Shown here: positions 19,641 through 34,600 of the stretch, in pieces
How the letters are laid out: each line of letters begins with the position of its first letter
Position numbering within the stretch: position 1 is the first letter of the stretch
Source of the DNA: an uncultured bacterium
GTDB lineage: Bacteria > Nitrospirota > Thermodesulfovibrionia > Thermodesulfovibrionales > Dissulfurispiraceae
NCBI GenBank assembly: GCA_937949555.1
Contig: CALEDV010000036.1
Coordinates: 1-64,000 of the forward strand
Direction of reading: 5' to 3'
DNA length: 64,000 bases
Position numbers and translations under genes: made by a program
The notes under the pieces: generated by a model
Database searches by the model: none
What the model saw: the letters and a program-made list of their open reading frames with translations, nothing else
What the model was told of the DNA's origin: nothing

Positions 19641-22600
19641 CTCATAGTGCCACGCCACTCTTATTGCCTTATAACTATCTGTTACTGCAGAAGATGGGTT
19701 AGGGCATAAAATATGTTTTGACAAAAAGGTGCAGTACAACTTGACAGTACCCTCATATTTTAGAATCATCCTGTGAGAGATGACTTTATAATCTCATGAT
19801 TTTCTAAAATATGAGGGTCATCATTAGATAATCGGCGTGCTATGTTGATATATTTTAATGCTTCATAGGTGTTGCCATTTCCATAATGTAGTAATGCCAA
19901 ATTGTTATAGACATAGGCATAGTCAGAGCATGCATCAATAATATGATTGAGTAGTTTTTCTGCCTCTATGAAATCTTTGTTCAAGATCATCCCTTCTACC
20001 TGTTGATTCAAGTTAGTCACTACATCTACAACCTTTTGGATTTGATCTACCATCTTAAGATTATTTATATCCTTTGCAACCTCAAGGGCCTTAAAAAATC
20101 TCTTTTCGCCAAAGAGTCTTTCAAAATGCCTTGGTGTGCCATAGTATATAAACTCATTGCCCCATGTGCGTCTGATTTTCATAAAGTCATCGATCACAGC
20201 AAAGACCCTTTGAACATAATTAAATGGGGTCAAATCAGAGACCTTCTTATATCCCTTTGAGATTAACTCCGATCCAATAGCAGGCTCGTTTAAAACCCTT
20301 GAAATCACATCAACCAAGCTATCCTCATCTTTGGGGTCAAAATATAAAACCCCATCCCCCAATTGCTCCCTTGTCCCTGGAACATCTGATGCAGCAACTG
20401 GACATCCATGCATAAAGGCCTCAAGGGGTGGGATGTTATCTGGTCCAAAGAAGGTAGGGAAGACCATTAGCAAGGCATTCTGATATAGCCAATATAGAGT
20501 TGCTTTGCTAACAAATCCCTCAAACCTCACAATATCATCAATCTCTAATTCCTTGCATTTTTCCTTAACATACTCTAAGTTGCCATGGTCTGAACCTGTA
20601 AAGACTACGGGAACCTTCAATCCATATCTATCTTTTAACTGGCGAATTGCCAACAATATTAGGATATGATTCTTGTGTGGCCAAAACTGTGCAGGGTAAA
20701 AGAGGTATTTGCCTTTGATTTTTAAAAGCTCCTCTTTTGAGTTGTGATCTTTAATTAACTGGTCACCCAATTCAATTAGATCTTTGTCAACAGATTTCAC
20801 TGCAAAAGGTATTACTACTACCCTTTCAGGCATGATCTTATAAAAGAACGATACCTCTTGTTTACCTGTCTCAGTCCCTGTGAGTATGTATGTAGCCCGA
20901 GTTAACAATCTTTCATAATGGTCATCCCTATCTTGCCACTGCCACCCTGATATGCTCACCTCAGGGAAGAAGGGTTGTCTTCTGTGCTGTAGATCCCATA
21001 CAGGCAATATATATGGTACTTCAGGGATAAATGGCAATGCTGGTGTCAATGACCAAAGCAAAGCGATTGAGTCATCAATCAATGCCCTTTGACAATTATA
21101 CGGTGTTATCGGGATCACTTTATTAAAACCCTCTGCAATATCTTGCGACAAAGATATCCCAGATTGGTGAAAAAGATAGAGGTCATAATCCCTTTTTGGA
21201 CATTCTAAAAGCCCTTTCAATACCGTCTCTTGATATGTTGCCCCCCCACCTGATCTGAGGTTGCTATGATTTACATCGTAGTAAATCCCTATGTTTACTT
21301 TTTGACTATACATAGGATGTTCCATGTGTTTGATGTTGGTTCCATGGATAGATTTTCAAAATCATAAGCAGAGATAAATGTCAGTCCAGATGCTTGAAGC
21401 ATCAATTTTATCTCGGGTATGAAGAAATACCGCATCTTGTGTATTTCTGAAACATAGTCTTTTACAATGTCATGTTCTATAACAATCAAGTCATAGCTAA
21501 CCCTGACGAGGTTGGCATTGATATCTATAGCTGGGTCAGCATATCTGATGAGTTTCAATGAATCAGGTAGTTGAAACTTTTTGATCCTTGTGGAAGGTTT
21601 GATATTAAGTACTGCAGGGCCATACCAACAGTCGAAGATAAATATCCCCCCCTTCTTTAGATGTTTACATGCATTTTTAAAGGTATTTATCAAATCTCCA
21701 TTTTCCACTTGATAACCTATCACAGCAAACATACAGATTACTGCATCAAATTCCTGATTAAAAAGGATCTCTTTTATATCGCCTTTGTGAAAGGTTGGGT
21801 TGTCAGTGAGAGGCCTTTTGTTAAGTGCTATTTGTATCATCTCATCCGATAAATCTACACCTGTAACTTTATACCCTCTATTTGCCAGTAAATTGGCATG
21901 CCCTCCCGTACCGCACCCAAAGTCAAGGATCGTCTTTATTTCGATATCAGAGAATTTGCTAAAGATTTGTTCGATCATATTACACTCTCTGTTGTAGTCT
22001 TTGTCTTTGTATATTAAATCATAGTACCCTGCATATTTATAAAAAATACTCATTGTAATATCTCTCTTTTAATGGTTTGAGCAATATACTCCATATCATG
22101 ATCCTGGAGGGTTAACCCATTAGGAAGATAAAGTCCATATCTTGCGAGTCGTTCTGCTACTGGATACCTTTCACTATGAAATAAGCCCATTTTTTTAAAC
22201 ACAGGTTGTTCATGCATTCCTAAAAAAAACGGTCTTGTCTCAATGCCTTTTTCAAATAACCTCTCTATCAGGTCTTGAGAAGTCAATCCCCTTTTGTCAT
22301 TTAGTACGATTCCATAGACCCAATAAACACTCTTTGCCCAAGTCTCTTGCATGGGCAATTGAAGTGGCAAGTCCTGTAAGAGAGAATTGTAAGTCTTAGC
22401 AATCTCTATTTTGCGGCCAATTATCTCATTGATCCTTTCGATTTGTTTGATTGCAAGGGATGCCTGAAGGTTTGTAAGCCTGAAGTTAAAACCCAATTCA
22501 TCATGCAAGAACCTCTGCCTTTTTTGAAAACACAGATTTCTAAGGCTCCTTGCCCTTTCGGCTAAGTCAAGGTCTTTAACAAGCACCATACCTCCCTCAC

Positions 22601-25600
22601 CTGTTGTGATGATCTTATTTGCATAAAAGCTAAAGACCGATATGTCACCTAAGCTACCACATTTTTTACCCTTATACTCTGCACCATGAGCCTCTGCAGC
22701 GTCTTCAATGATGTATAGGTTGTATCTCTTTGCAATGTCCAATATGGGGTCCATATCTGCAGGGTGTCCGTATATATGCACAACCATTATAGCCTTTGTC
22801 TTGTCAGTAATTTTAGCTTCTATCTGGCTCCTATCCATCTGCCAATTAATAGGGTCCATATCAATGAGAACAGGCTTAATACCATTATAAATCAGTGCCT
22901 GTGCACAGGAAATAATTGTAAAGGTAGGCATTATCACCTCATCGCCTTCTTTGAGCTCAAGGGTTTTTACTGCTAATTGAAGGGCCACTGTGCCATTACT
23001 TACTGCAATACCATAGGGCATGCCACAGTACTTAGCCCATAGGGTTTCAAACTGCTCAATATACTTGCCTGCAGAGGAGATCCAGCCACTTCTTAAGCAG
23101 TCAATAGCAAGAGCAATGTCCTCTTCAGTGAGCAAAGGCTCACAGACAGGAATCATCTAAAAATGCTCCTTTTCTACAAGCCCCGTGTAAGGACCTTGCT
23201 TTATTTCAAGTAAAACTGTATCTTCAAGGCACCTCAAACCATGTCCGCCAGAGACCAGCAGTATTATGTCTCCTTCGTTAAGGGTCCATGTGCCCATGAA
23301 GGTCTTATCCATTGCATAAAGGTCAATCTCTGCCTTACCCTTTTTGACAATCAAGGCCTCCTGGGTACCAATGAGGTGCCTTTGTAATGGCAAGTGTAAA
23401 TGCCTTTTAATCACACCGTCTTTTGGATAAACCACAAACCCCGTTTGCTGATAATAATGGTCTGGGGTAATAAAAGTAGTCTTGTCAGGCAGGAAGTCAG
23501 CCCTGATAATTGTTGCAATGTGCTGGCCATGCCAGGTGATAGTTTCAATATGGTTATTGCTCATAATATCCATTCAAGCAATTTTTCCATGCCCTGCCTG
23601 CATAGATAGATGCCGTCTTCATAGAGAAATGTCCTGCCCAGGGGGATCGCCAATGGAATTCATTCGTCAATCCAACTGTCTCTCAGCACAAGCTGCTGCC
23701 AGTCCTTATCTACAATCAATCTACAATCATATTGTATCCTGTTCATAAAATAGTACCTGTATGCCTCATGTATATGCCAACTGATGTCATCTGCCTTTTT
23801 CTTCTGTGCCGCCATAAAGGTCTGTTCGATGAGCCTTAGGGCATACTCATTCATCCTCTGAAGCAATTGTTCTCTCCCAAAGCGGTGTCTCTTATACTCA
23901 GTGTAACTATCACAATTGCCCTGATTAGCGAGCCTTCTGTTTAAATATTCCTGTGTCATCCTTTCTGAGGGTATCATATGATAAATTACTGACTTTCCAT
24001 TGTAGGCAAATTTATATCCTTTTTCTTTGACCTTGATATTGAGTCCAGTCTCTCCGTCGCCAATCCATTCACCAGCAGTGTTCTCAGGATTGAAGCCCCC
24101 GCATTCAAAAAACACATTTTTTCTTATTGCCATATGACAGCTATACACACCAAAGTCCTCATCACTTATAAAGAAACCGACACCTCTATCATGAAGCGAT
24201 AGATATGCATTCTGACATAATCTCCTAATCCACTCTGGCGGTTCTGACTCCCATTGAGGCAATACCCTTCCTGTGGCCGAGCCCACTTTGTCGTCAGTAA
24301 AACACCTTGCAATCTCCATAAGCAATTCCCTATCTGCAACCATATCGTCGTCTGTGTAATAGAGTATCTCCCCTGATGCTAATTTAGCAGCACTGTTTCG
24401 AGCATAATGCACACCCTGCCTCTGCTCAAAGAGGTATGTTACCTTAACATCACAATCAGCCTGAAGGCGCTTTACAACATCCTTAGTATTATCTTGAGAG
24501 TTATTGTCAGCAACTATAATCTCGTATTTATCCTTTGGATATGATTGATTGACAAAGCTCTCAAGGGTCTTGCCAATCATCCCTGCACGGTTGTATGAGG
24601 GGATGATGACGGTGATGAAAGGGAAAGGCTTCTCATCTTGGAATGTGATAAACACTGAGCAGTCATTGCATGTAAGTGATTCATCCTTTGCCCTATCTCT
24701 AAAGAGCCTCCTTGCACTTACAAACCTATCAGTGTTATACATCTCTTGAATGCTCTTATTAGTATCCCAAACCGAGTAGTCATCCTTTGGATCAGTAGTA
24801 AAGCAGCAGGCAGGGATGCTTCCATCTTGTTCAATAATCATAGTCGTATACAGAAAATAGCACACCCTGCCAAGCATGTTTGAAGGCACATCGAGATATC
24901 TCCTTTGTCTAATTTGATCATCAGTAAACCATTCCTTGTATATGCCATGATTGCGATCTTTAAAAACTGTAGTCATCTCATCCACATAAAACTCATCAGC
25001 GCCCCATCCTTTATATCTCTGTTTGATAGTCTCTATCTGATTACCTGTATGTTTGTTTATGAGAAACTGAAGTGAGATTTTAGGCTCAGCACGACTGTAC
25101 CTTTTCTTGATATCAGCGAGGGTCTTGATATTTTTTAGGACTACATCTAATCTACCGCCCCTTCTATATCTCTCATAGTCCTCTTGCGTTACTCCGTCAA
25201 AAGACACTATAAGATGTTTAAGTCTATACTTAACCATTGCCTCTAACTTATCATCAATATTATCAATGGCAAGATTCGAGCTTATTTCAGTAGTTAAATT
25301 GTATCGGTTTGTATATTTAAGCATTGCTATAAAGTCTCTGTGCAATAATGATTCTCCCCACTTAAAGAGCTGCAGTAGCACAGCATAGTCTTTTACCTTA
25401 TCAACAATATCTTTGAAGAGTTCAATGTCCATAAATTTTACTTCTTTAGTTTGTCTTCTAAGACCAGTGATACACAAAGGACAATGTAATTGACAGGCAT
25501 TTGTAATTCCAATGATATAGACAGAGGGCACTGATCTTAGCTCAAGGGCTTGCATCGAATACTCATATTGATTCAATAACCTGTTAGCTTCTCTCTTTTC

Positions 25601-28600
25601 ATGATAATACTGGTATGAAAGGGCAAGCTTTTGTAATAAGTTATTGGCAAATTCATTTTTGGGGTTTCTTTGAAGCAGCCTTCTTAACTCATTGATGGCA
25701 TCCTGAAACCTTGCCCCCTCAAGCAGACAAAGGGCCTTAGACAAGCATAGCCCCTCTATATTTTGAATATTAGTGGTTCTTTCAATCTCCTCCAGAGCCA
25801 AAAGGGTCTCCTCTGGTTCGCTTTTTATCTTCTCCAGGGTAATCTCTTCGGGATTCATGATATCTTCTCTGAACAAACAATGAGTGTTCTTGTGTCATTT
25901 AGGGCTTTCATTTCAACGGACTTGAAATTTGCTTCAAGTGTTTTTAGACACTCATCCAGATGATAACATTCAAAGCCATCAGGATCTCTTTGGTATGCCT
26001 TAAAAAAAGGTGGCTCGCCCCTTATAAGGGGGTCGTTTTTATCAACAAACTCAATCATAAGCGAATGCTTGCAATACTCTATTAAACGCCTCAGGCAATC
26101 TCTAAGATTCATACCTGCACCAAGCACAAAGTGATGAATAACCGCAAGTGCAATTACCAAGTCACATTTGAACCGTCTTTCTGGGCTTAATATTAAAGGC
26201 ATCTTGTTAAAGGGAAAAAGGCTTTGCCTTATATGTGGGTCATCACCAATCTTAGTATCAGCGTATTTGTCTGGTAATGGATTGATAAAATCAACCACAA
26301 GAGGAGTGATAGAAAGATTGTCAAGTCTTGCCTTCTCATACAAGACATCCATACAGGCTGAATCATTATCAATAGACAACACATCAGCACCCTTGTGAGC
26401 AGCAAGCATAGAAAACCATCCTGTATTTGCACCAATATCAAGGACAGTATTTGGCTTGAGAGTATCTAATGCCTCATCAATTATTAATTGTTTGGCTTTC
26501 CATTTATCCTTGTCTAAAAGACTAAAGTTCTCACCCTTTTCATCATAGTAATTAATATATGCACTTGTCCTCAAGGCTACATTTAGACCTTTAACCATAT
26601 CCTCAAGGATATCAATAAAATCAAAGTAATTGTCATGCACTAATGCAAACTCCATTGCAGACAGGCCTTTAAAATAATCAGTTGATGATGGATTAGGGGC
26701 ACCAGCAAAGGTCTCTTTTTCAGTAATCGTAGCGGTAGATGTGTTCATATGGGTTTCATATATCCTTTTTACAGCATAATGGTATCCTTTAAACAATATT
26801 AGATGTAATGGATAAAGCATACAAGGGAAAAACATAGCCCTAAATACCTGATTAAAACAACCTGCATATTCACTCCATAAAACTTGCAAAGGTGTTATAA
26901 AAGCGCTTGATTTTAACCAGTCTTCTTTAGTTAATTCCCCTTTTTGGATTATTGATAAAAAGTCCACATGTACTGGTCTTGCGCCTTTAAACAATACATT
27001 TGTAGTCATACCGCAATCTTTTAAAATGAGGTTTGCTTTCATCAATGCCTTCATTAATCTTATCTGTGATAAAGCAGCATCCTTAAGCATAGAAGGAGTC
27101 CACTCATGGGCATAACTAATAAAGGGAATCATTTCATGCTCAAGGATGAGAGGGTAATTTAAGCCCTCAGGCAATTGCCCATTAAATATGTTGGTTTGGA
27201 CAATATCTATGCCTAAAAAATTAAGGCTTTTGAGACTATCAAAGACCTCTTTCACAGTTTTGTCATGCCCATTAAATATCCCCCTGAGCACACTGTTGTT
27301 ATATACAAACACCTCTCCCATTGGGTCAAAGCCGGATAAAGGCATTAGATGATCATTTTTTGCAGATTTCATTTACCAGACTCAAGCCTCCTTCTTTGCC
27401 GATGGCAAGTTAGTACTTCCTCTCTTGTCAATTGCAAAAAGCATAAGACATCAGCATACTTGTGCAATAAATATACAACACTATATGACATAGAGAAAGT
27501 GGCTTATAAATTAGCATTGCTGTCACTCAAAGGCTTTCATTGTCAGCGTTAAAAACAATAGACTGGAGGTTTGCATAGGTTTCTCTAAGGTCAGTCTTTT
27601 GTTTATCATCAAGTAAGTCAGAATATCCCCCTAATACCTCATTGATAAAGGAGATGGCCAAAGGCACATCATGTGCCTCTATGGCAGATGCTATTTGAGT
27701 TAGCAACTTGGTTATCGCCTCTATATGATTAGATACGGAGAGGTGGTTAACAACAGTGGATTTCTTATAGGTCTGAGTCTCCTGAAATCTAAAGGCCCTC
27801 TGCACTAAATCTTCATCCATAATAAAGTCTTCCCCATCAATTATCCTATCACATATAAAATCCACAAAGGGGTCCTTGCCAGGCTCAAGCAAATAAAGTC
27901 TATCTAATTGTAAATGCCAAAAGTTGTCGTTGGGATTGTCAACGACCTTCAAGGGAATGGGGCGTTGGATAAAGTGACAGTAAGCATATTTAATAGCAAG
28001 CTCCTGTTCTTGCTCATTTAATGGAGGAATCTCATAGGCATATTTTAGAAACTCATAGTATTGATTAATATCCTTTGCATCATAAGTAAAACCTTTCTCT
28101 CCATAGTGTGCCATACCAGCCAAAACCACAGGCTTACCGAAATATGCTATCTCTACTCCTGACGTCTCCATTGCACCTATGGCTCCATCAATATATTGGA
28201 AAAAATTATAGGGGTTCATGTCCTTATCTGGCGGAACTATAATAATATGCTCAGGTAAGTTTCTAAACTCCCTTTTAATAAGGTTCAAAACACCTGCCTC
28301 AGGGGTTGTCCATTGTTCTGCAGGATGTATCCTAATATGCCAATTGACATTATCAATGTCTTTAATTTTTTCTATTGTTTTGATTGTCCATTCATCATAG
28401 GTTTCAAACAACTTGGGTGCCCCATCACAAGAGGCATCCCAATTCAAATGAGACAAAAATGCCCATACCTTCTTGGTTTTTTTTATAGAAGAATTTGTTA
28501 GTTGATTGTATGTAACGAAAAATTTCAAATCAAAAGACCTTTCCTTTAAATAACGGTTCTCAAAAAAAAGTTTTAGTCTCTTTTTTTCAATAGACAAAGG

Positions 28601-31600
28601 TTGATTCTTTAATTTTAACCAAGCTGAAGAGCTTATTCTATGCACATCAGGTTTTAAGATGTCTTCTGGTCTTCTGAAGATAAAATGTGCTTTGTTGTAA
28701 GAAGACAACCATAAGTTTACAGGGATCTTTGACTGCATGAATACTTGATATGCAGGGCCCCAATCAATATAAATTGCATGGGACATGAAGATATTTTTTG
28801 GTTTTATTAGATTAACTATTATAGAGGAAACTGCATAGTTGACTAAGGCACTGAAGACATAATGTCTAATAAAAAGCTCCTTGTTACTAATATTATTAAG
28901 CTTCGCAATAGAATGCCCTTGAAGGTATCTTAAAATTGAAGATCTTACATTTTTCCCTATATTTATTCCATTAAATGATAATCCGTTAAGGGAATCCCAG
29001 GAACAATAATCAGATGATAAGTTCCATAGGTCATTGATCTGTTCTTCTGATAGAAAGTCACCGATGAAGGCAAAAGGCACTCCCATAAGATGTAATACTC
29101 TGGCACATCTTCTTTTGCATTCCTCACATGAAATACCATATTCAGATGTTCCTGACTGCCCCCATGAGCTGACATCTGCCTTAACATTTATATTTCTTAA
29201 GACACAAGCTTTATATACACCATCACAAATTATAGCATTTACAGAATGGCCTCTATTTATTAATGCCTTTGCTATACTGCCCTCAACATGAAGCAAAAGT
29301 GGCATGCCCCCGGGCACCCAAAATAAAATTTCACTTTTATTTTCAGATATCGACATTACAAAAACCTACCCTTGTATATTCTCATTCCCTCTGAAATATT
29401 GCGAGTAAAAAACCAAAGATAATTATCATTCTTTAATTCTGGTTGCCACTGCCAGTGGGTATATGCCTCTTTATATGAATCATATAGGGTCTTGCCCTCC
29501 CAAATAGTTCCTTTACCTATACGGAAATATTCATTGTCGCAATCAATAGTCATCGTATCTGGAGTATAAGTCTGTAATTTTATAGCATCAGCACCTGCTT
29601 CCTTAATTGCCTTTACAGCAAGGTCAAAGTTCTGTTGATGATTTGCTGACAACTCGGCAATTATAAAGATCGGATGATTATTGCCTATCTTTTTATCTGC
29701 TATATTGATTTCCATCCTAATCTATGTTTGCCTCCCTGCTAAACCGCTGCTTCCAATTCTACTTTCTCTATCCTTGATAGTGTCTTAGGCCTAATACTTT
29801 TAATCATTACATATACTACTCTGACTCCTTCGGCTTCTTTAGTTTTCCCCAATTTAAGATTAAATTTCTTCAGTTCTAAATCAAATTCTGGCAATAGTAT
29901 AATCTCTGCATCTATGGGAATCTTGGTTTCAATCTCCGGATGTTCAAACAGATATCGGCTAAACTCGGCGCTAAGCTCAATATTTTTCTCTATCATTTCT
30001 TTTTCACTATTCATCTTTCCCCTTCAAAAATCTCTTTTTGTAATATTCCCAATTAGATTTTAAATCGTTCTCAGCAAAAGTTAAAGCATCGTAAAAATCT
30101 TGATTAAACAATGGCGTTTTTTCTATTTTTTCTTTTAAATTTAGTAGGTCCCTATGAGCAAAACCATGAGCAGTATCGTATCTAACAACTGGATACCATA
30201 CATCACCAATCCTTGTCTCATACTGAACTCTGAAGAACACCACCTTTCCCTTATCCATAATCGGAAGCACTGATTCTTATTAATGTATTCTACCACTCTA
30301 TGAGGCATTTATAATTCCCATTATAATCACATACTGCCGCCTGCCATATTTAAAGACAAGCTCCCTTAATCTTCCCTCCTCGCTGAATCCTGATTTTTGT
30401 AAAAATCTATTGCCCGTTTATTGGTTTCTATAACCTAAGGCTTCAGGGTATGCAAATCAGCGATATTAAATGCAATGTGCTTTAAGCAATCCATAAGCAC
30501 ACTGCCCATCCCTGAAAGATTGGGATTGGAATATATTCCGAGATAAGCATTTTTATTATTAAAATCTACTATATTGAATGAAATAACTCCTATATCTCCT
30601 TTGTTTTTTCATATCCAAACACGCTTTGCTCAGAAACTCTTCATTGTAATAAATCATAATTAATAACCTATCCATAAATTCATATCAGCTATTTCTCCTG
30701 ATAAGATGTATAGAAATCCTTATATCTGAGCAACTCTCCAGGCAGAATATCCCTATTGGCAACTTTGCCGGAAATATAATGTCTATCTTCTCCAACCACG
30801 CCGTCCATATCACTATTTTCTTTTTCAACAAACATAGTCGGCCTTAAAATTTCATTTTTTAGTATTTTCCTTATAGCAATAAGCCGTTCTTTTGAGGTCA
30901 TCTTTGATATTATATCAAGATATAAATTTTTTATAAGATATGGGTTCTCCCTATATTTTTTATCTTTCAGAATTCTATCAATATGACTATCTGTATCACG
31001 GCTTCTTAAAATCATAATAAATATCCATGACCAGAAAAGATACTCATTAACAGTCAGCGGCACAGGGTTTCTTTCGTGCACCATGTTTGTAATCTTACTT
31101 TTAGGAAATAGTTTTAGTTCATACGTAAAAATCCTATTAGATTTCGGAAGTTGCCTCAAAAAATTAACTCCCTCAGCAAGACTTTCGTTATTTTCAAATG
31201 GATTAAATAAGATAATATCATATGTGGGAAGAACCCCCTTCCTAACAATACCCCACGCATAATCAATAATTTCTTTATCAGGCAGATGTCTTCCCATTAT
31301 TTCTTTTCTTACTTTTTCGTTAACTGATTGTATGCCTATTGTGGTAGAAAACATCCCCGAGTTTTTCAGCTTTTCAATCTGTTCAATTGTTGTGAAACGT
31401 GGGTCAGTAAAACAAACAAATGGAAGTTTAATGTGCTTAACATAAAGCCCTAAAAATTCATCCAACCACTTCTTATTCCATGTAAAAATTGAATCCATAA
31501 AATGAACGATCTCTATGTTCAATTGTTTAATCGCTTCAGATAACTCATTAATAACATTTTGTGGAGTTCTCATTATCACTTTTGGAGCAGTTCCGCCATA

Positions 31601-34600
31601 CAGCCCATAAATAGTTGGCCATTGACATGCCTGACAATAAGTGCATGTGGATGGGCATCCTTCAGATGCAATAATCCCATATGTTTTAGCGTCATATTTA
31701 GTATGAAGAGAGAAAATTTCATTGTCCTCAATCATAAACTTGTTATCAAGAGACCAGTCGGCAAAGGGACGAGAATCAAGATTATCCGGATGCTCAAGTT
31801 TTGAGATATGCAACATTCCATCAATTATGCAACCTACGTTAGGAGAAACGGAAGGGTCTTCTTTTTCAACCATATCAACAATAGCCGAATCCCCTTTGCC
31901 AATACATACATAGTCAACAAACTCAAGAAATTTCTCAGACTCAAGACTGGGACCATATCCGCCTGCAATAAAGCGACTGTGAGGTAATATCTTTCTTAGA
32001 CGATTAGTAATGATCCTGCTCAAATCCAGATGAACCGACCTTGAAATTATAGCAACAACATGAGGTTTTATTTCCAGCGCCTTATCTTCAAGCAATTGCA
32101 ACTCTTCTTCTGTAGGAGGGTTAACGTCTAAGCCGGTACCGTATATCCCGCCCCCTCTATCAGAACATAGGAATTGAAATGATTTTGAATCAGGCATAAA
32201 GCTCTCAACAGGCACACTCCTATCGTCTTTAAAATAAATCATATAGGTATCATGCCCCCTGCCTCTGAGAATGGAAGAAAGGATTTTTGTGCTAAGACAC
32301 ACTCTACCATAAAAAGATATTAGAAGAACTTTTTTATGCATAATCACCCATTAACTACCTTATTATTCTTACGACCTTAAATGCCTCGGCATACTTCAAC
32401 CCGCACTTTATGCCCCACAGCTTAGCATTATTATTAATTCCCTCTAATGACCGTGGATGAGGGTAATTTCTCAGTTCCCACTTGTACTCTGCAATTGCCT
32501 GGAGTTTTAAATCCAAAGTATCTGAAATATCGTAAAAAACATTTGGCGAAAAATTTAACGGATAACTCCACTCCGTAGATGACAGAATCTCAAAGGAATA
32601 TATTTCCTTTATCGGCTCATCATGCAGAGGTCTTGAGGCTGTTAAAACAGCTCTATGGGTTATTTGGTGATCAATATTTAGATCATCTTCATAGTGAGTA
32701 AAAACCACATCGGGCTTGATTTTATTCTTAATATTTTCAATAGCTTTCACTATATCCAATAATGAAACCGTATCAAATCTATTATCAGGAAATCTTTCTA
32801 TAAAAACATTTTTTACGCCTATTATTCTATTAGCCTTATCTATATGGATCTTAAGGTTGTTAAGTTCCCTCTCTCTTTTAATCCTGTCCTGTTTGTCATA
32901 TCTTGAGGTTATGCCTTCCCCTAATATAAGAGTGTAGGCTTCATATCCTTCCCTTATAAGCCTCGCGATAGTTCCTCCACAGCCCAAGATTTCATCATCA
33001 GGGTGAGCAGCTACTATAAGTATAGTTCTACTCATGATGAGTTATTTCCAATGGCTCAGTCTTATTATATTTTCTGCTCCGAAAATCAAGCAGCAATAGG
33101 GCATTGTCTCTATCGCCATCATCAGAAGAATTTAATACCCATTTTAAGATCACCGATGCATCCGGAATAACGACCTGCGCCATTTTACTTATCCCTCACC
33201 CTATCATTTTTCATTGTATCTGCAATCTCATAGGTTGAAACTAAGGGACCTGTTTCTCTAATAGCCAATAACTTATCCGTTAACCGCCGTCTTCTGATTG
33301 AAATTAATCCTTTTCTCAAGGCCTCATTTACAACCTTTCTCCTAATACCCTGTGGAACCAACTCCTCTAATTCCTTTCTTATATCATCATTTATCATAAA
33401 ATTAATTTTTTGTCTGCCTTAGCCATATTTATAGCTCCTATTGCGGTGTAAGATTAATACCCCTATTTTAGATACAAATGATCCACCTTTCATGATTAGG
33501 CTTTAACTTTCGCTACAAGGTTAAATGATGCCCAGCTCAAATCCCCATTAGGAATAATAACATCATAGGATTTGTGTTCAAGATGCAAAATTGTAAAAAG
33601 GTCATCAAGTAATTCTTTAATCTCAGTTTCTGAAAAAAAGTGAACCGTTCCAGTGCCACTTAAGGTTCCTTTATTTATATCTCTTCTTGTATTATTTTCA
33701 ACTTCAACTCCAAAATTTATACAGGGATGTTTTACCGAATACCAGTCAATGCCAATATATAAGCCGTCACTCTTAAGGGCTGACTTCGACTTCGTTAAAG
33801 CATTTTTTATTCCAGACACAGAATTGCAAGTTATAGCCCCCCTGTCAACTATGAGGTCAAACTTGTCATCATAAGGAATAAATGTCGTAAAGTCTCCTGC
33901 CACAATTTTTACATTACTGCCAAATTTTTTCTTTATATATTCAACGGCCGTAGTCGAACCTTCAACAGCATAATATTCAAACCCTTTATCAAGAAAAAAA
34001 GGAATGTTTGCGCCTACACCAGGTCCAAGCTCAAGGACTTTTGGCTTATAAACATAATTTTTTGGATTAGCATATCTTATCACAAGAGAAATAAGATCGC
34101 TCCAAGGATACTGTGAGAAATGAGATCCGGATGCAAATAATTTTTCCCATTCATTTGAAAATGACATGATTCATTCTCCCATTAAGATATCTTTGGATTT
34201 TTTACCGTAATTCAAAAGAAGATCAAGAGCTGACATATAAGGCACAAAACCATCATATGCTTGCTTATAAACAGGATGCTTATAATCGTGATAGACTATC
34301 TTTATGCCGGCATTATTAAATAATTGTTCTCTAATATAATCTCTACCAAAAGGACCTGATATATAAGTGTCAGCCCCAACCTCTTTGCATAATTTAAGCA
34401 GTAGTTCATCTTTTTTAGCGATATATTTCATCTTAGAACTAAATAACACCGGGACATCAATATTAAAGTTCTTCATTAGATAGTTTATCGTTTCATATGA
34501 CAAATCAACAATAAAATGCCATTGGTTACCATATAATTCTTTAATATAAGCTTCGTGGTCTTTAAAAAAAGGCGCTTTTGAATAATTATAGGATATTGCC